Assembly: GCA_021413825.1 (NCBI GenBank)
Contig: JAIOPQ010000105.1
Location: forward strand, 1 to 60,003
From: Spirochaetia bacterium
Lineage (GTDB): Bacteria > Spirochaetota > Leptospiria > Leptospirales > Leptonemataceae
Length of the DNA stretch: 60,003 nucleotides
Reading direction: 5' to 3'
Part shown: positions 50,939 to 59,386 of the stretch, in pieces
Position numbering within the stretch: the first letter of the stretch is position 1
Layout of the letters: each line of letters opens with the position of its first letter
The notes under the pieces: generated by a model
Database searches by the model: none
The model's input: only the letters and a program-made list of their open reading frames with translations
Told to the model about the DNA's origin: nothing
Translations under genes and position numbers: made by a program

Positions 50939-52450
50939 ATGCCAGAGAAGACAATCCGTTCTGTAATTGATCAAATGTCAGAAGGCATCCAGATCATTGA
51001 CAATGACTGGAGGTATCTCTATGTGAATGCTGCGGCCGCAAAACACGGAAGGACAACGGAGGACTACCTTCTTGGTCGCACGATGATGGAATGCTACCCA
51101 GGTATTGATAAGGCACCATTCTGGCGTGATCTTTTGTACGTTCGTGAGACTGGTGTGCCGCGTCGAATCGAAAATGAATTTGAATTTGAAAATGGTCTCA
51201 AGTCCTGGTTTGAATTACATATCGAAGCACACACGCATGGAGTTTTGATTCGATCATTGGACATAACGGATCGGAAAAAAATAGAAGAACAGCTGCGACA
51301 TTCACAACGCGCTGAAACAATCAACCACCTTGCCGCTGGCATAGCTCATGACTTTAATAACAAACTCGGCATTATTCTAGCGTATGCCGAGATGGCCAGG
51401 GATTCGCTTGAAACTTCGACTGTTGAAGCCAGGGACTGCCTTGAAAGCATAACGGGCGCCGCGCGACAGTCTGCCGGATTGGTTAAGAAATTGATGGGTC
51501 TTTCGCGAAAGCAAATTCTGGATGTCCAGGTTGTTTCGGTTAAACCATTTCTCGAACGCGTTTGTTCAGGCTTGCGTACGTTGCTGGGCTCAGCGATTGA
51601 AGTCAAGTTGCAAGTAGAGCATGATCCCCTTCGCGTAAAAGTGGATGCGATTGAATGTGAACAAATGATTCTTAATCTCTGCGTGAATGCGCGAGATGCC
51701 ATGCCCGCAGGCGGTAAGATTGTGATTCGTGTGGCTCGCGTTGAATTAGACGAAACCTACGCGCGCGATCACGCGAACGTTACTCCCGGAACGTTTGTGC
51801 TCTTTGAGATAAGCGATAGTGGGCAGGGCATGGATCGCGCCACGGTCGAGCGAATTTTTGAACCATTTTTTACAACCAAAGCACCTGGACGGGGGACTGG
51901 CCTTGGGATGGCAATTGTTCAAGGTTTTGTTCAGCAATGCAACGGCCACATCTGGGTGTACAGTGAACCCGGAATGGGAACGTCGGTAAAGATATACATT
52001 CCGGCCACGGATCAAACTCCCCCACTGGCAGAAACAAGGGCCCCGCTTACATCGTCTAACCTCCGGGGTTCAGAAACTCTTCTTATCGTAGAGGATGACC
52101 TCGCCATGAGAGAAGCGTTTGTGAAGACTCTTGCAATGGCCGGCTATCGGGTGCTAGCTGCAGCGGAAGAAGAAGCCGCCGACGCCATCCTCGGAACGAA
52201 TCCGGCAGTGAAACTCTTGATAACGGATGTAGTTCTGGGCCGTGGAAGCGGCATCGATCTGGCTAACCGCACCCAGGCAAACTTCCCGGGGCTGAAGGTC
52301 ATGTACATGACCGGTGGAGCCCATCTATCCCCGCTTCTAAGCAATCCCGGGGAGGAAGGGGTAATCCTGCGCAAACCAATCATGACAGGCGACCTGCTGC
52401 GTACAGTGCGTGGGGTTCTGGATGGAGAGATAAAAAAGGCCGTCGTCTGA
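50939..52450 (+). CDS. PAS-domain hybrid histidine kinase with C-terminal receiver
   Basis: Soluble sensor kinase of 503 residues. A PAS domain (about 5-110) has [25 protein letters not shown]. The dimerisation domain carries phospho-acceptor His137 in [20 protein letters not shown]. The HATPase has N-box [17 protein letters not shown] residues ([16 protein letters not shown]), the G1 box DSGQGMD and the G2 box [12 protein letters not shown]. The C-terminal receiver (about 380-500) keeps its acceptor Asp in [13 protein letters not shown]. No membrane segment is present. ATG 50939 is used; a GTG at 50930 is also in frame. The gap to the receiver-STAS gene is about 20 bases, so the two are probably one operon and one pathway. 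Confidence 0.9.
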   Translation: MPEKTIRSVIDQMSEGIQIIDNDWRYLYVNAAAAKHGRTTEDYLLGRTMMECYPGIDKAPFWRDLLYVRETGVPRRIENEFEFENGLKSWFELHIEAHTHGVLIRSLDITDRKKIEEQLRHSQRAETINHLAAGIAHDFNNKLGIILAYAEMARDSLETSTVEARDCLESITGAARQSAGLVKKLMGLSRKQILDVQVVSVKPFLERVCSGLRTLLGSAIEVKLQVEHDPLRVKVDAIECEQMILNLCVNARDAMPAGGKIVIRVARVELDETYARDHANVTPGTFVLFEISDSGQGMDRATVERIFEPFFTTKAPGRGTGLGMAIVQGFVQQCNGHIWVYSEPGMGTSVKIYIPATDQTPPLAETRAPLTSSNLRGSETLLIVEDDLAMREAFVKTLAMAGYRVLAAAEEEAADAILGTNPAVKLLITDVVLGRGSGIDLANRTQANFPGLKVMYMTGGAHLSPLLSNPGEEGVILRKPIMTGDLLRTVRGVLDGEIKKAVV

Positions 52451-52510
52451 ATTGAATGGAAGTGGAACTTTCTGCTTGCCTGTATGGCCGGTCCGTGTTG
52501 AATAATAATA

Positions 52511-53002
52511 GTGCCAACCAAACGCGCCATGGAATCCAATCTCGGGTTCCAGGTCTACAATCTGGCCCGCATCTATAAGAGCTACTTTCTAAGCGTCACC
52601 CATAGTGTGCAACCTCGGTTTTTTCCGGAGCAGTGGATCATCTTAAATCAACTAAAAGCACAGCCCGTTATTGCGCAGACGGAGCTACTCTCTCCATTTT
52701 CAGAGGGGGGAATGGCTGGCCTAACGCGATCATTGTCGACGATGCAACGCAGAGGCTGGATACGGAGGGCCCCCGACCGGAAGGACAGGAGAAAGGTTAA
52801 CGTTGCCCTGACTGCCCGGGGTAAGTCTATTCATCAGCAAATTATGGAGATTGGCCGCGAAGTGCGGCCCAATCTCAATGCAGGGATCTCTGATGAAATG
52901 AAGCTCCTGCTTGTAGAAGGAATGAACCAACTTGAAGCAAATCTCATGTCTGAAATTTCAAGGATGAGAAACCGCTCTAGAACCCATGCCAGAGTAAGGT
53001 GA
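52511..53002 (+). CDS. MarR-family transcriptional regulator
   Basis: DNA-binding protein of 163 residues with the MarR winged-helix fold: FFPEQWIILNQLKAQPVIAQTELL (first helices), MAGLTRSLSTMQRRGWIRRAPDRKDRRKVNVALTARGKSIH (recognition helix and wing, with the DxRxxxVxLTxxG signature). N- and C-terminal helices for dimerisation flank it. The start is a GTG at 52511 or the ATG at 52529; neither has a clear ribosome-binding site. It lies about 60 bases after the hybrid kinase. Two TGAC-N4/5-GTCA palindromes (53187-53216) are downstream, before the secreted hydrolase gene; MarR proteins often bind such palindromes next to their own gene, but binding is not shown here. Confidence 0.9.
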   Translation: MPTKRAMESNLGFQVYNLARIYKSYFLSVTHSVQPRFFPEQWIILNQLKAQPVIAQTELLSPFSEGGMAGLTRSLSTMQRRGWIRRAPDRKDRRKVNVALTARGKSIHQQIMEIGREVRPNLNAGISDEMKLLLVEGMNQLEANLMSEISRMRNRSRTHARVR

Positions 53003-53163
53003 ATTTCGCTCGCTTTGGCATGACCTAAGTCCGTTGAAACGCCGACTTATCCGGACCGTTCCTGGAATCCGGATTCACCCGGGAAACAAAGATCCCCTTA
53101 TCTCAGTTGAGGAAAATTCCGGGAAACGGCCGCGATTTCACGGTTCAGGTGGGCCGGATTGGG

Positions 53164-53279
53164 AACGTTAGGCGGCCAACTCCCGCTGACACAGTGTCAA
53201 CGCATGACTTTTGTCAGTTCACTAATCCTTACTGCCTGGTGTGCAAGGCGTGAAAGATGACTTTTCTCAACGTTAGGCG
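53164..53279. promoter_or_regulatory. Regulatory-looking gap: TGAC/GTCA palindromes and a duplicated AACGTTAGGCG
   Basis: The 379-base gap 53003-53381 has no gene. It contains TGAC-ACAGT-GTCA (53187-53199, itself the perfect palindrome TGACAC-A-GTGTCA), TGAC-TTTT-GTCA (53205-53216) and a diverged third copy, TGACTTTTCTCA (53258-53269). The 11-base word AACGTTAGGCG occurs twice in direct orientation at 53164-53174 and 53269-53279. The palindromes are probably operators for the downstream hydrolase cluster, with the adjacent MarR protein a candidate binder. No clear -10/-35 pair is visible. Confidence 0.5.
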
Positions 53280-53354
53280 CTAATTAAAAATTTATTTTGA
53301 ACAATTCAAAAAAGTGCTGTGCAGAAAGTGCATAACTAACAGTGCTAAATAGTT

Positions 53355-53365
53355 CCTACCGTAGG
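53355..53365 (+). promoter_or_regulatory. Small hairpin just before the ribosome-binding site of the hydrolase gene
   Basis: CCTAC-C-GTAGG is an 11-base inverted repeat immediately followed by TGGGAAGGGGGAAAAA and the ATG at 53382. It could affect access to the strong Shine-Dalgarno run or be chance. Confidence 0.3.
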
Positions 53366-53381
53366 TGGGAAGGGGGAAAAA

Positions 53382-54281
53382 ATGAAAGAAAAGTCCGCTT
53401 TACTGCGGGGGATAGCCCTTGCAGTGTTCATGCTCAGCGCGTCTGGCCTTCTGGCCGCGCCAAAAAAAATCTACATACACGGTTTCTCGCCCGTATCCTG
53501 GGACGGCTACAAAAACAAGGAATGTCAGGGGAAAACCACGTGTGATTACTGGAAAGGGATCAAACTCGATTCAAGCAACCCAGGAAAAATGGTTGGTTGG
53601 CAATCACAGGATCCATGGCCTTACTATGGTGTCCCGCAAGCCCTTACGATTCTGAATCAAGAATGCCGCACGGAAATGTGCCAGATTATTTGCCATTCAA
53701 CAGGATGCGCGATAGCTGGTTATATTCTGGATAAGCATGGTAAGACCTACAAGATCTCAAATGTTGTGGATCTTGCGAGCGCGGCCGGAGGGACTCCATT
53801 TGCGACAATGGCATCTAACGTGGAGTTTATCCTGGCAGTGGCGTCACTGGGTCTTTCCAACTTCTTGACGGGGACTGGAGTGTACTACCTGATTCCTGCC
53901 AGCACACGAAGCTGGTACGATCACAACAACACGAACGGCGTGCCGATCTATGAGTCAGCTGGCATGGCGGCGTGGTGGAAAGTGATCCTGATTCAGTGGG
54001 TTTTTGGTCTGAGCGGAAACGACGGTGTTGTTCCTATTGCGAGTTCCTGTGGCTACAATCAAGACATCCAGACAGATGTGTGTACTGGCGGAGGCTACTG
54101 GGGTTGGACGATGAACAAAACGTGCGTCTCTGGCGCTTGCACGTACCTCCCTGCGCTGAAGTTCTATACTGTAGGACAGTGGAAGTCACACTACCGACAG
54201 TCGGGCATGGGTAACAAGGCCCATGACCTGGTGCACAGCGACTTTATCGACGGTAAGTACAACAACCTTCACAGACAATAA
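53382..54281 (+). CDS. Secreted alpha/beta-hydrolase-like (lipase/esterase-type) protein
   Basis: Protein of 299 residues with a signal peptide (LLRGIALAVFMLSASGLLAA). The candidate nucleophile elbow is ICHSTGCAIAGY, an H-x-S-x-G arrangement flanked by Cys residues. A possible acid is in SGNDGVVPIAS and a His in KAHDLVHSDF, the order expected for a lipase or triacylglycerol-esterase fold. At least nine Cys suggest several disulfides, consistent with secretion. I do not recognise a specific family. The ATG at 53382 has a strong GGGAAGGGGG site. A strong terminator follows the stop, although the two downstream genes continue on the same strand. Confidence 0.65.
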   Translation: MKEKSALLRGIALAVFMLSASGLLAAPKKIYIHGFSPVSWDGYKNKECQGKTTCDYWKGIKLDSSNPGKMVGWQSQDPWPYYGVPQALTILNQECRTEMCQIICHSTGCAIAGYILDKHGKTYKISNVVDLASAAGGTPFATMASNVEFILAVASLGLSNFLTGTGVYYLIPASTRSWYDHNNTNGVPIYESAGMAAWWKVILIQWVFGLSGNDGVVPIASSCGYNQDIQTDVCTGGGYWGWTMNKTCVSGACTYLPALKFYTVGQWKSHYRQSGMGNKAHDLVHSDFIDGKYNNLHRQ

Positions 54282-54289
54282 GCTGAAGC

Positions 54290-54323
54290 CCAACCTCCGC
54301 GCTACTGCGGAGGTTGGTTTTTT
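54290..54323 (+). terminator. Strong intrinsic terminator after the secreted hydrolase gene
   Basis: CCAACCTCCGC (54290-54300) pairs with GCGGAGGTTGG (54307-54317), eleven base pairs around GCTACT, and is followed by six T residues. Confidence 0.92.
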
Positions 54324-54346
54324 CAACACAGCAATGGAGCAATTCT

Positions 54347-55573
54347 GTGCCAAATAACCGCAAAATACTTATAAGCGCCGGAGCGGGTGCTGCAATCGTA
54401 ATCGGAATCATCTTTTATTTCCTGCTAGGAAATGAATCAAAACCAGCCAGGGCGCCCTTTCTTGAACCAGGAAGTGCAGAGTGGAATCGTTCCTATTCGG
54501 ACTCCGCAATACAAATGCCAACAAAGCAAGAAGTACTGAAAGCATGGAAGGAATGGGCTCGCTTTCCCCCGGATTCGCGTCCGCTGGACGAGCAGGCCCT
54601 GGATCAAATAGATCACGGTGTCATTTTCTCTCCGTACGCGCAGATGGCATATCCCGTAGATGGTAAAGTGGAAACCTCGCAGTATGCCTGCCAGCTGCAG
54701 CCCCTGACTCACACGGTCACGGAGGGAATGCAAATGCTCATAACATTGCGCTGCGTCCGCAGTAGCGCGATTAAGCCAGTCGGGGTGGACGTGCCCATCC
54801 GAGTGATCAACTATTCGCTCAAGAAAATGACGCCCGCTGGACCTGTTTTGCTTCCCGCTAGCGTCATCAATGTAGGAGACGATGGCCAGAATGGAGATGC
54901 GGTCGCCGGAGATCATATCTATACATTTGCGTACAGGCCTGTTGCGAGCGACTGGGGTGATATGCAGTTCCAGGCAAGGTGGGCTATTCCCGAAGAAGAA
55001 CAGGAAGTCAGAACCAAACGCGAGTATGAACGTCTGTCATCTTTCTTTTCGTCGCCTGTCGCACCGGCAAGGTTCACCGGGACGGTTACGGAAGAAATCA
55101 TCGACGGCTCCTTGCAATTAAACGCCGAGGTTGTAGTTCATAAACCAGGGCGTTATCGTATCTACGGAAATCTCAGAAATGCAGATGGATACATTGCAAT
55201 CGCCAAGAACGATTTGAAACTTGCAGCCGGGACTCAGATGATCCCGTTGCAGTTCTTCGGCAAGATTTTGCACGATGCGGAGGCAGACGGTCCATATACT
55301 TTGACCGGTTTACGTGGTTACCGGGATACATTCTTTATCGATGCAGACGTCTTGTCCGGACCTCCGGCAGAAGTAGACGCATATCTTAAGAAGATGCAGG
55401 CTCAGCTTGTGCAAGGGCAGGTGACGGATGCTCCGCGTGAAGTGATGCCGAATGCAACAAAGGATTTTCAAACTCGTGCGCATGATTATTCGGAATTTTC
55501 AGATCGCGAATGGGATTCACCGGAGAAATCCCAACGGTTGCATGAGATCGAGGATCAGGGCGGTTTCCAATGA
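54347..55573 (+). CDS. Membrane-anchored protein with a choice-of-anchor X-like segment, function unknown
   Basis: Protein of 408 residues with one N-terminal hydrophobic anchor (ILISAGAGAAIVIGIIFYFLLG) and a large periplasmic part. The segment INVGDDGQNGDAVAGDHIYTFAY (about 190-210) matches the 'DDGxxGDAxAGDGxYT' pattern seen in choice-of-anchor X and related adhesion-like domains. It is flanked by beta-rich sequence (VDVPIRVINYSL, FTGTVTEEIIDGSLQLNAEV), suggesting Ig-like sandwiches. The GTG at 54347 is chosen because GGAG lies seven bases upstream; the longer frame from 54314 would begin inside the terminator stem. Position after the hydrolase suggests a functional pair (substrate, anchor or chaperone), which is an inference. 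Confidence 0.65.
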   Translation: MPNNRKILISAGAGAAIVIGIIFYFLLGNESKPARAPFLEPGSAEWNRSYSDSAIQMPTKQEVLKAWKEWARFPPDSRPLDEQALDQIDHGVIFSPYAQMAYPVDGKVETSQYACQLQPLTHTVTEGMQMLITLRCVRSSAIKPVGVDVPIRVINYSLKKMTPAGPVLLPASVINVGDDGQNGDAVAGDHIYTFAYRPVASDWGDMQFQARWAIPEEEQEVRTKREYERLSSFFSSPVAPARFTGTVTEEIIDGSLQLNAEVVVHKPGRYRIYGNLRNADGYIAIAKNDLKLAAGTQMIPLQFFGKILHDAEADGPYTLTGLRGYRDTFFIDADVLSGPPAEVDAYLKKMQAQLVQGQVTDAPREVMPNATKDFQTRAHDYSEFSDREWDSPEKSQRLHEIEDQGGFQ

Positions 55574-55595
55574 TTGCATCTATATCGGAGTCTAA

Positions 55596-56108
55596 ATGTT
55601 CCGCAGGCTAATCGTCGTGCTCGGGTTCTTCTTTGCCTGTCAGCAAGGGAAGAGTGAGAGTAGCTTTAAGGGAACGCTGGTCTGGTCGGTCAACGGAGTA
55701 ACGCAGGAACCTCGCGTAAATGAAGTACAGGGAGTAAACACCGAACATATGTTCGCGATTGGGCCGCAGGGAGATTGGACCATGCAGACCAATTCTCCCG
55801 ATTTTACTCTGGACCTGGTGAACCCGGATCGCATCATTTCTGAGGACACCTATGCTCGAATGTCTAGAGCAGAAGTTTATGCCACATACCGTGAGCCCCG
55901 GACACTGCCGTTATCCGGAATTGCCCGGCGGCGATTCGTCCTGGAAAAAACTAACCAGGAAGCCCCCTTCAGATCCGGTACTTATACCTTGCTCAGTAAA
56001 GCGGATGGGAAATGCGCGATTCTCATTCTAAAGATAGATGCAATTTTTGCTACGAACGATCGCTCCTTTCACGTGCTTGCTGAAGAGCAGATTCGGGAGT
56101 GTCTTTGA
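55596..56108 (+). CDS. Putative small lipoprotein of unknown function
   Basis: Protein of 170 residues beginning MFRRLIVVLGFFFAC, which looks like a lipoprotein signal with Cys15. The mature part is predicted beta-rich (GTLVWSVNGVTQEPRV, FTLDLVNPDRIISED, FRSGTYTLLSKADGKCAILILKIDAI) and has two more Cys. I recognise no domain. It follows the anchored protein by 22 bases on the same strand, so the two are probably co-transcribed. Confidence 0.6.
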   Translation: MFRRLIVVLGFFFACQQGKSESSFKGTLVWSVNGVTQEPRVNEVQGVNTEHMFAIGPQGDWTMQTNSPDFTLDLVNPDRIISEDTYARMSRAEVYATYREPRTLPLSGIARRRFVLEKTNQEAPFRSGTYTLLSKADGKCAILILKIDAIFATNDRSFHVLAEEQIRECL

Positions 56109-56150
56109 TCCGGGTATTTTGTGAAGGCTCGGAATGGTCTCGATCTATCC

Positions 56151-56720
56151 TCAGATCCGTTCAACCTTCTTAACGAAAAGCTTGCGTAGCAAGAATTCAA
56201 AAATTATAAAACAGAGGGCGCAAGTAAGAAACACAAGAATCCAGAAGGTCAAATAGTTATCGAACCTATCTCCCAGTCCATCCTGGATTCGGAAAGCAAC
56301 GTTGACGTTATCCGCCTTCCTCGTGAACAAACGAGACAATATCTGAAGGACTGGAAGGCTTAGCAAAGCCCAGAGCCAGGTGCGCGCCGGAAGTCCCATC
56401 AGGCGTGCACCCATAAGACCGATGATCAGGCCACCGGCATGAGTTAAGAGGGAAGACCAGTGAAACGTTGCGCCAAAATAGACAAACATTGTCCACACAG
56501 TATTTCCAAGCATGGACCATAATAGGCCAATGCCCAGCGGCTCAAGGCGTCCCAGAATCAATCCCATGCCAATCAGCAGGGCTCCTGCGTTACATAGCCA
56601 GAGCAAGTTTGAAGATTCGTGTGCCCGAATCGAGATAGTAGCGTGAATTGCATAAAACAGTAACGCCACAACTCCCAGAATCCGGGGAAAAGCGCCTGAC
56701 GTTAGAGATTTGATTTGCAC
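56151..56720 (-). CDS. Polytopic membrane protein of unknown function
   Basis: Protein of 189 residues with about five or six hydrophobic segments (ILGVVALLFYAIHATISI, LLWLCNAGALLIGMGLILG, GIGLLWSMLGNTVWTMFVYF, LLTHAGGLIIGLMGARLMG, WLWALLSLPVLQIL, FWILVFLTCALCFIIFEFLL), a short loop (TRKADNVNVAFRIQDGLGD) and a basic C-terminus. Segments contain several Gly-rich small-residue turns. No family is recognised. It converges with the lipoprotein gene; the 834-residue membrane protein is upstream on the same strand. Confidence 0.55.
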   Translation of the reverse strand: MQIKSLTSGAFPRILGVVALLFYAIHATISIRAHESSNLLWLCNAGALLIGMGLILGRLEPLGIGLLWSMLGNTVWTMFVYFGATFHWSSLLTHAGGLIIGLMGARLMGLPARTWLWALLSLPVLQILSRLFTRKADNVNVAFRIQDGLGDRFDNYLTFWILVFLTCALCFIIFEFLLRKLFVKKVERI

Positions 56721-56808
56721 GACTCAGTATCCTACCTGACCTTACAGAGTCAAATGCGAAAAGCAGGTTGTGGTTTGTGGATCATTCAGATTCACAAACG
56801 ATGGACGC

Positions 56809-59313
56809 CTATTTAATTCTGCGCCAGCGTCCCTCTAACACTTGCCCAAGTGCGCAAGTAAGCAAGAGCAATCCTGTGAGTAAGTACATAATACAGGTGA
56901 TTGGCTTTGAGAATACATTGGAAAACTCAAGGGTTGCCCTTGGCTGGTTTGGGCAAACCAACATCCCATTGGTTTCCGTTTGATAGACACGAATGCCAGC
57001 AATTTCGCTCCAATCCGGGAAAAAGCCCCTGTTCACACTTACACATGCATGCGAGTTTTGCTCCGACGGATTGAGAATCTCGATGACCTTGCGGTTACTT
57101 AGAGTTGCTCTGGCTTCAAAATGGGGTGGTGGGGTTGGGTATGCCAGGCGTATAACGTTAGGCGGCAATGAGATTGATGTGTAAATGTATCTGGCAGTCG
57201 GGCCAGATTCTGTTTGTTGAAAGTTTACAAGGAAAAGTGGTTTGTCTATGACTGAGGTACCGAGAATTCCAGAAGGTGCCAGTATCCGCCCATCGTTGTA
57301 GATAACCAGGCCAGCCAGTCTCCTGGCGATGATTGCGAATTCACGCGTGCCGTAAACAGGATCAAGGTGGATCAGAGGGGGAGCTTGTCCCATGCGGAGT
57401 CTTACTTGATTTGCAGCCACCAGGAAATCGGCCGGAGCTAGAGTCTCTCCTGGTCCGCCCTTGATGCGAGCAAGCGTTAGAAATCCGATTGGCCCATCCG
57501 GCCAGGCAATTGTGCCGGATTCAGTCTTGAGTACCTCATATGCATACATTCCTTCATCTGCAAAAACCAGTTTCAAATCGCGTGGATGAGTCGTGGCATA
57601 GCTTTGTAAGTACGGGCTATGCCCCAGGAGATTGTGCACGCCGCTTCTGCGCAGGAATTCTGGTAGTTCATCTGCATTGTAGCCGGAATATATGGAAGTC
57701 GCTTTTCTTGCGTCGATTCCCCAGACGAATGTCTCAGGCAGAGAGCGAAGCAAGTAGCCATACGTAACAATTGGACCGAGCGACGACTCGACCATGAGTC
57801 CGAGCGCATTTCTGTGTCCGTATTTTCGAATCAAGTAGTCAAAAAAATGAGGGCTTCCGAACAGTTTCCGGCCTCGAATTTTCTCCGGCAGAATCACGGT
57901 TCCTTGCGGGAGCGATTGAAGAAATACCTCTAACTGTTGCGTGCTCTGCGTATGCCCATATAGTCGCATGCTTTCGTATTTTTCATGCGAAACAGGATCC
58001 CAAAATAGAAATCGTCCAAATGAAATAGTAAATAGTGCGAGCAGCAAGAAATCCAAGCGTACTCGCAATACTGCGTTCGATTTGTCTGAAGTCCTGGCCA
58101 CGCCCGCTATCGCTACCATTGTTCCGATTCCCCAGGCAAGATCAAATGCGCGATACCAGTGAACCCCTGGCGTAGGGAAGATGAACGCTAGAGATGTATC
58201 AGTTGCAATCCACAGGAGTAGAAGTGACGCAGAGAGTAGAACTCGCTCCAGGCTGATTTGTATTTTGCCTGCAATGGCTCGGCCAATTTGAAATACAAAT
58301 AACAGTATCACAACCAGGTTCAACCATTTGAAACCTGCCAGGATTTGGCGCAGTAAGCCACCTCCTTCAGAGATCCGTTCATAAAAATCTGTGCCCAGAA
58401 TTGAAAGCACCGGCGGATAGTATGTTACAATGGAAACGCCGCTACTATATGCCGAATAACGTGCAAAGAGAAGGAAAATAGGTGCAGCCAGAAGCAATGG
58501 AACTCCGGACAGAACAAGGATCGTCCGTGCACTGAACGACTTCCTCAGGATAAAAAAGTAAAGGATGAGCGTGATCGTGAAGAATACGGTGCTAAGTGCA
58601 TGCGTATAAGCCACCAGTCCAGCCGTGATCATGAATTGAATGGCTCTAGCATAGCTTCTATTGCGCCTGAACGTTTCCAGGAAATAGAGCGCCATCAGAA
58701 TCAAGCCGTGCGCGAACGTTCCAACTACTGTACCGCCGAGGAATCCAACCAGGGCCGTTCCCTGCAAACCATCACCCGGATATGAAAGATACCAGACCAA
58801 TCCGAGAGCAGCAAGTATCATGGCCGCGAATCGGCCTCGCGCAGATTCAGAATCGGTTTCAGGTTTAGGTTCTGATGTCAGGAGTAGTAGGGACAGCTTC
58901 AGATAAGCAAAGCAAAAGAAGATTAGCGTGAAGAACATCCCCACGTTGAATGCGAATTCAAAAGGAAGAAAAGACCCGGTTAGGAGGCGAATCTGCGCGA
59001 TGCAGAAATATAAAAATGGAGGATAAAAGTAGAAGGCCGGAAAACCAAGGAACCAGTTGTGATCGTATCCGATTGAATCAAAGGTGGAGAAGAATTCATT
59101 GTAGGTGCGCGCCATGTGCAGCTGGCCTGGCGTGTCCCAGCCAGTAAGCGGCTCACTTGAAAAGTAAAACGAAAGCTTGACAGCAAGGGCAAGTCCAATC
59201 AGAAGAATTGGCGGTAGCCAGAGAAGGCCGCGCAACTTTGCAGCCCAAAAATCCAGAAGGGAAGGTTGTATTTCCGGAGGGATGGGCTTACTGTTTTCTG
59301 CGCTGCTTTGCAA
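56809..59313 (-). CDS. Large membrane protein related to PTPS-related (6-pyruvoyl-tetrahydropterin synthase-related) glycan/membrane proteins
   Basis: Protein of 834 residues. Ten or more hydrophobic segments in the first 420 residues precede a large periplasmic C-terminal region and a final hydrophobic helix (ITCIMYLLTGLLLLTCALGQVL). The stretch GWDTPGQLHMARTYNEFFSTFDSIGYDHNWFLGFPAFYFYPPFLYF resembles the start of the PTPS-related membrane domain family, in which Asp in 'D...H' near TM1 and the YPP..Y region are conserved; these proteins look like GT-C glycosyltransferases. Activity is not shown. The periplasmic part carries the usual mixed alpha/beta sequence. It diverges from the SGNH hydrolase gene, 73 bases between starts. 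Confidence 0.55.
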   Translation of the reverse strand: MQSSAENSKPIPPEIQPSLLDFWAAKLRGLLWLPPILLIGLALAVKLSFYFSSEPLTGWDTPGQLHMARTYNEFFSTFDSIGYDHNWFLGFPAFYFYPPFLYFCIAQIRLLTGSFLPFEFAFNVGMFFTLIFFCFAYLKLSLLLLTSEPKPETDSESARGRFAAMILAALGLVWYLSYPGDGLQGTALVGFLGGTVVGTFAHGLILMALYFLETFRRNRSYARAIQFMITAGLVAYTHALSTVFFTITLILYFFILRKSFSARTILVLSGVPLLLAAPIFLLFARYSAYSSGVSIVTYYPPVLSILGTDFYERISEGGGLLRQILAGFKWLNLVVILLFVFQIGRAIAGKIQISLERVLLSASLLLLWIATDTSLAFIFPTPGVHWYRAFDLAWGIGTMVAIAGVARTSDKSNAVLRVRLDFLLLALFTISFGRFLFWDPVSHEKYESMRLYGHTQSTQQLEVFLQSLPQGTVILPEKIRGRKLFGSPHFFDYLIRKYGHRNALGLMVESSLGPIVTYGYLLRSLPETFVWGIDARKATSIYSGYNADELPEFLRRSGVHNLLGHSPYLQSYATTHPRDLKLVFADEGMYAYEVLKTESGTIAWPDGPIGFLTLARIKGGPGETLAPADFLVAANQVRLRMGQAPPLIHLDPVYGTREFAIIARRLAGLVIYNDGRILAPSGILGTSVIDKPLFLVNFQQTESGPTARYIYTSISLPPNVIRLAYPTPPPHFEARATLSNRKVIEILNPSEQNSHACVSVNRGFFPDWSEIAGIRVYQTETNGMLVCPNQPRATLEFSNVFSKPITCIMYLLTGLLLLTCALGQVLEGRWRRIK

Positions 59314-59386
59314 TTTCGCTGAACATTCAAATTCAATCTCTGTTTGTCAATGTGTTAATGGCGCTTCACTGAAATGAAAAAAATCC

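Noticed and set aside
53164..53279. GTTAGGC words resembling integron attC core sites
   Set aside because: The two copies are in direct, not inverted, orientation, no GCCTAAC partner is at the right distance, no integrase or cassette array is present, and the word also occurs inside a coding region at about 57.15 kb.
54314..54346. Longer start (TTG at 54314) for the anchored protein
   Set aside because: It lies inside the stem of the strong terminator; the GTG at 54347 has a good ribosome-binding site and begins before the membrane anchor.
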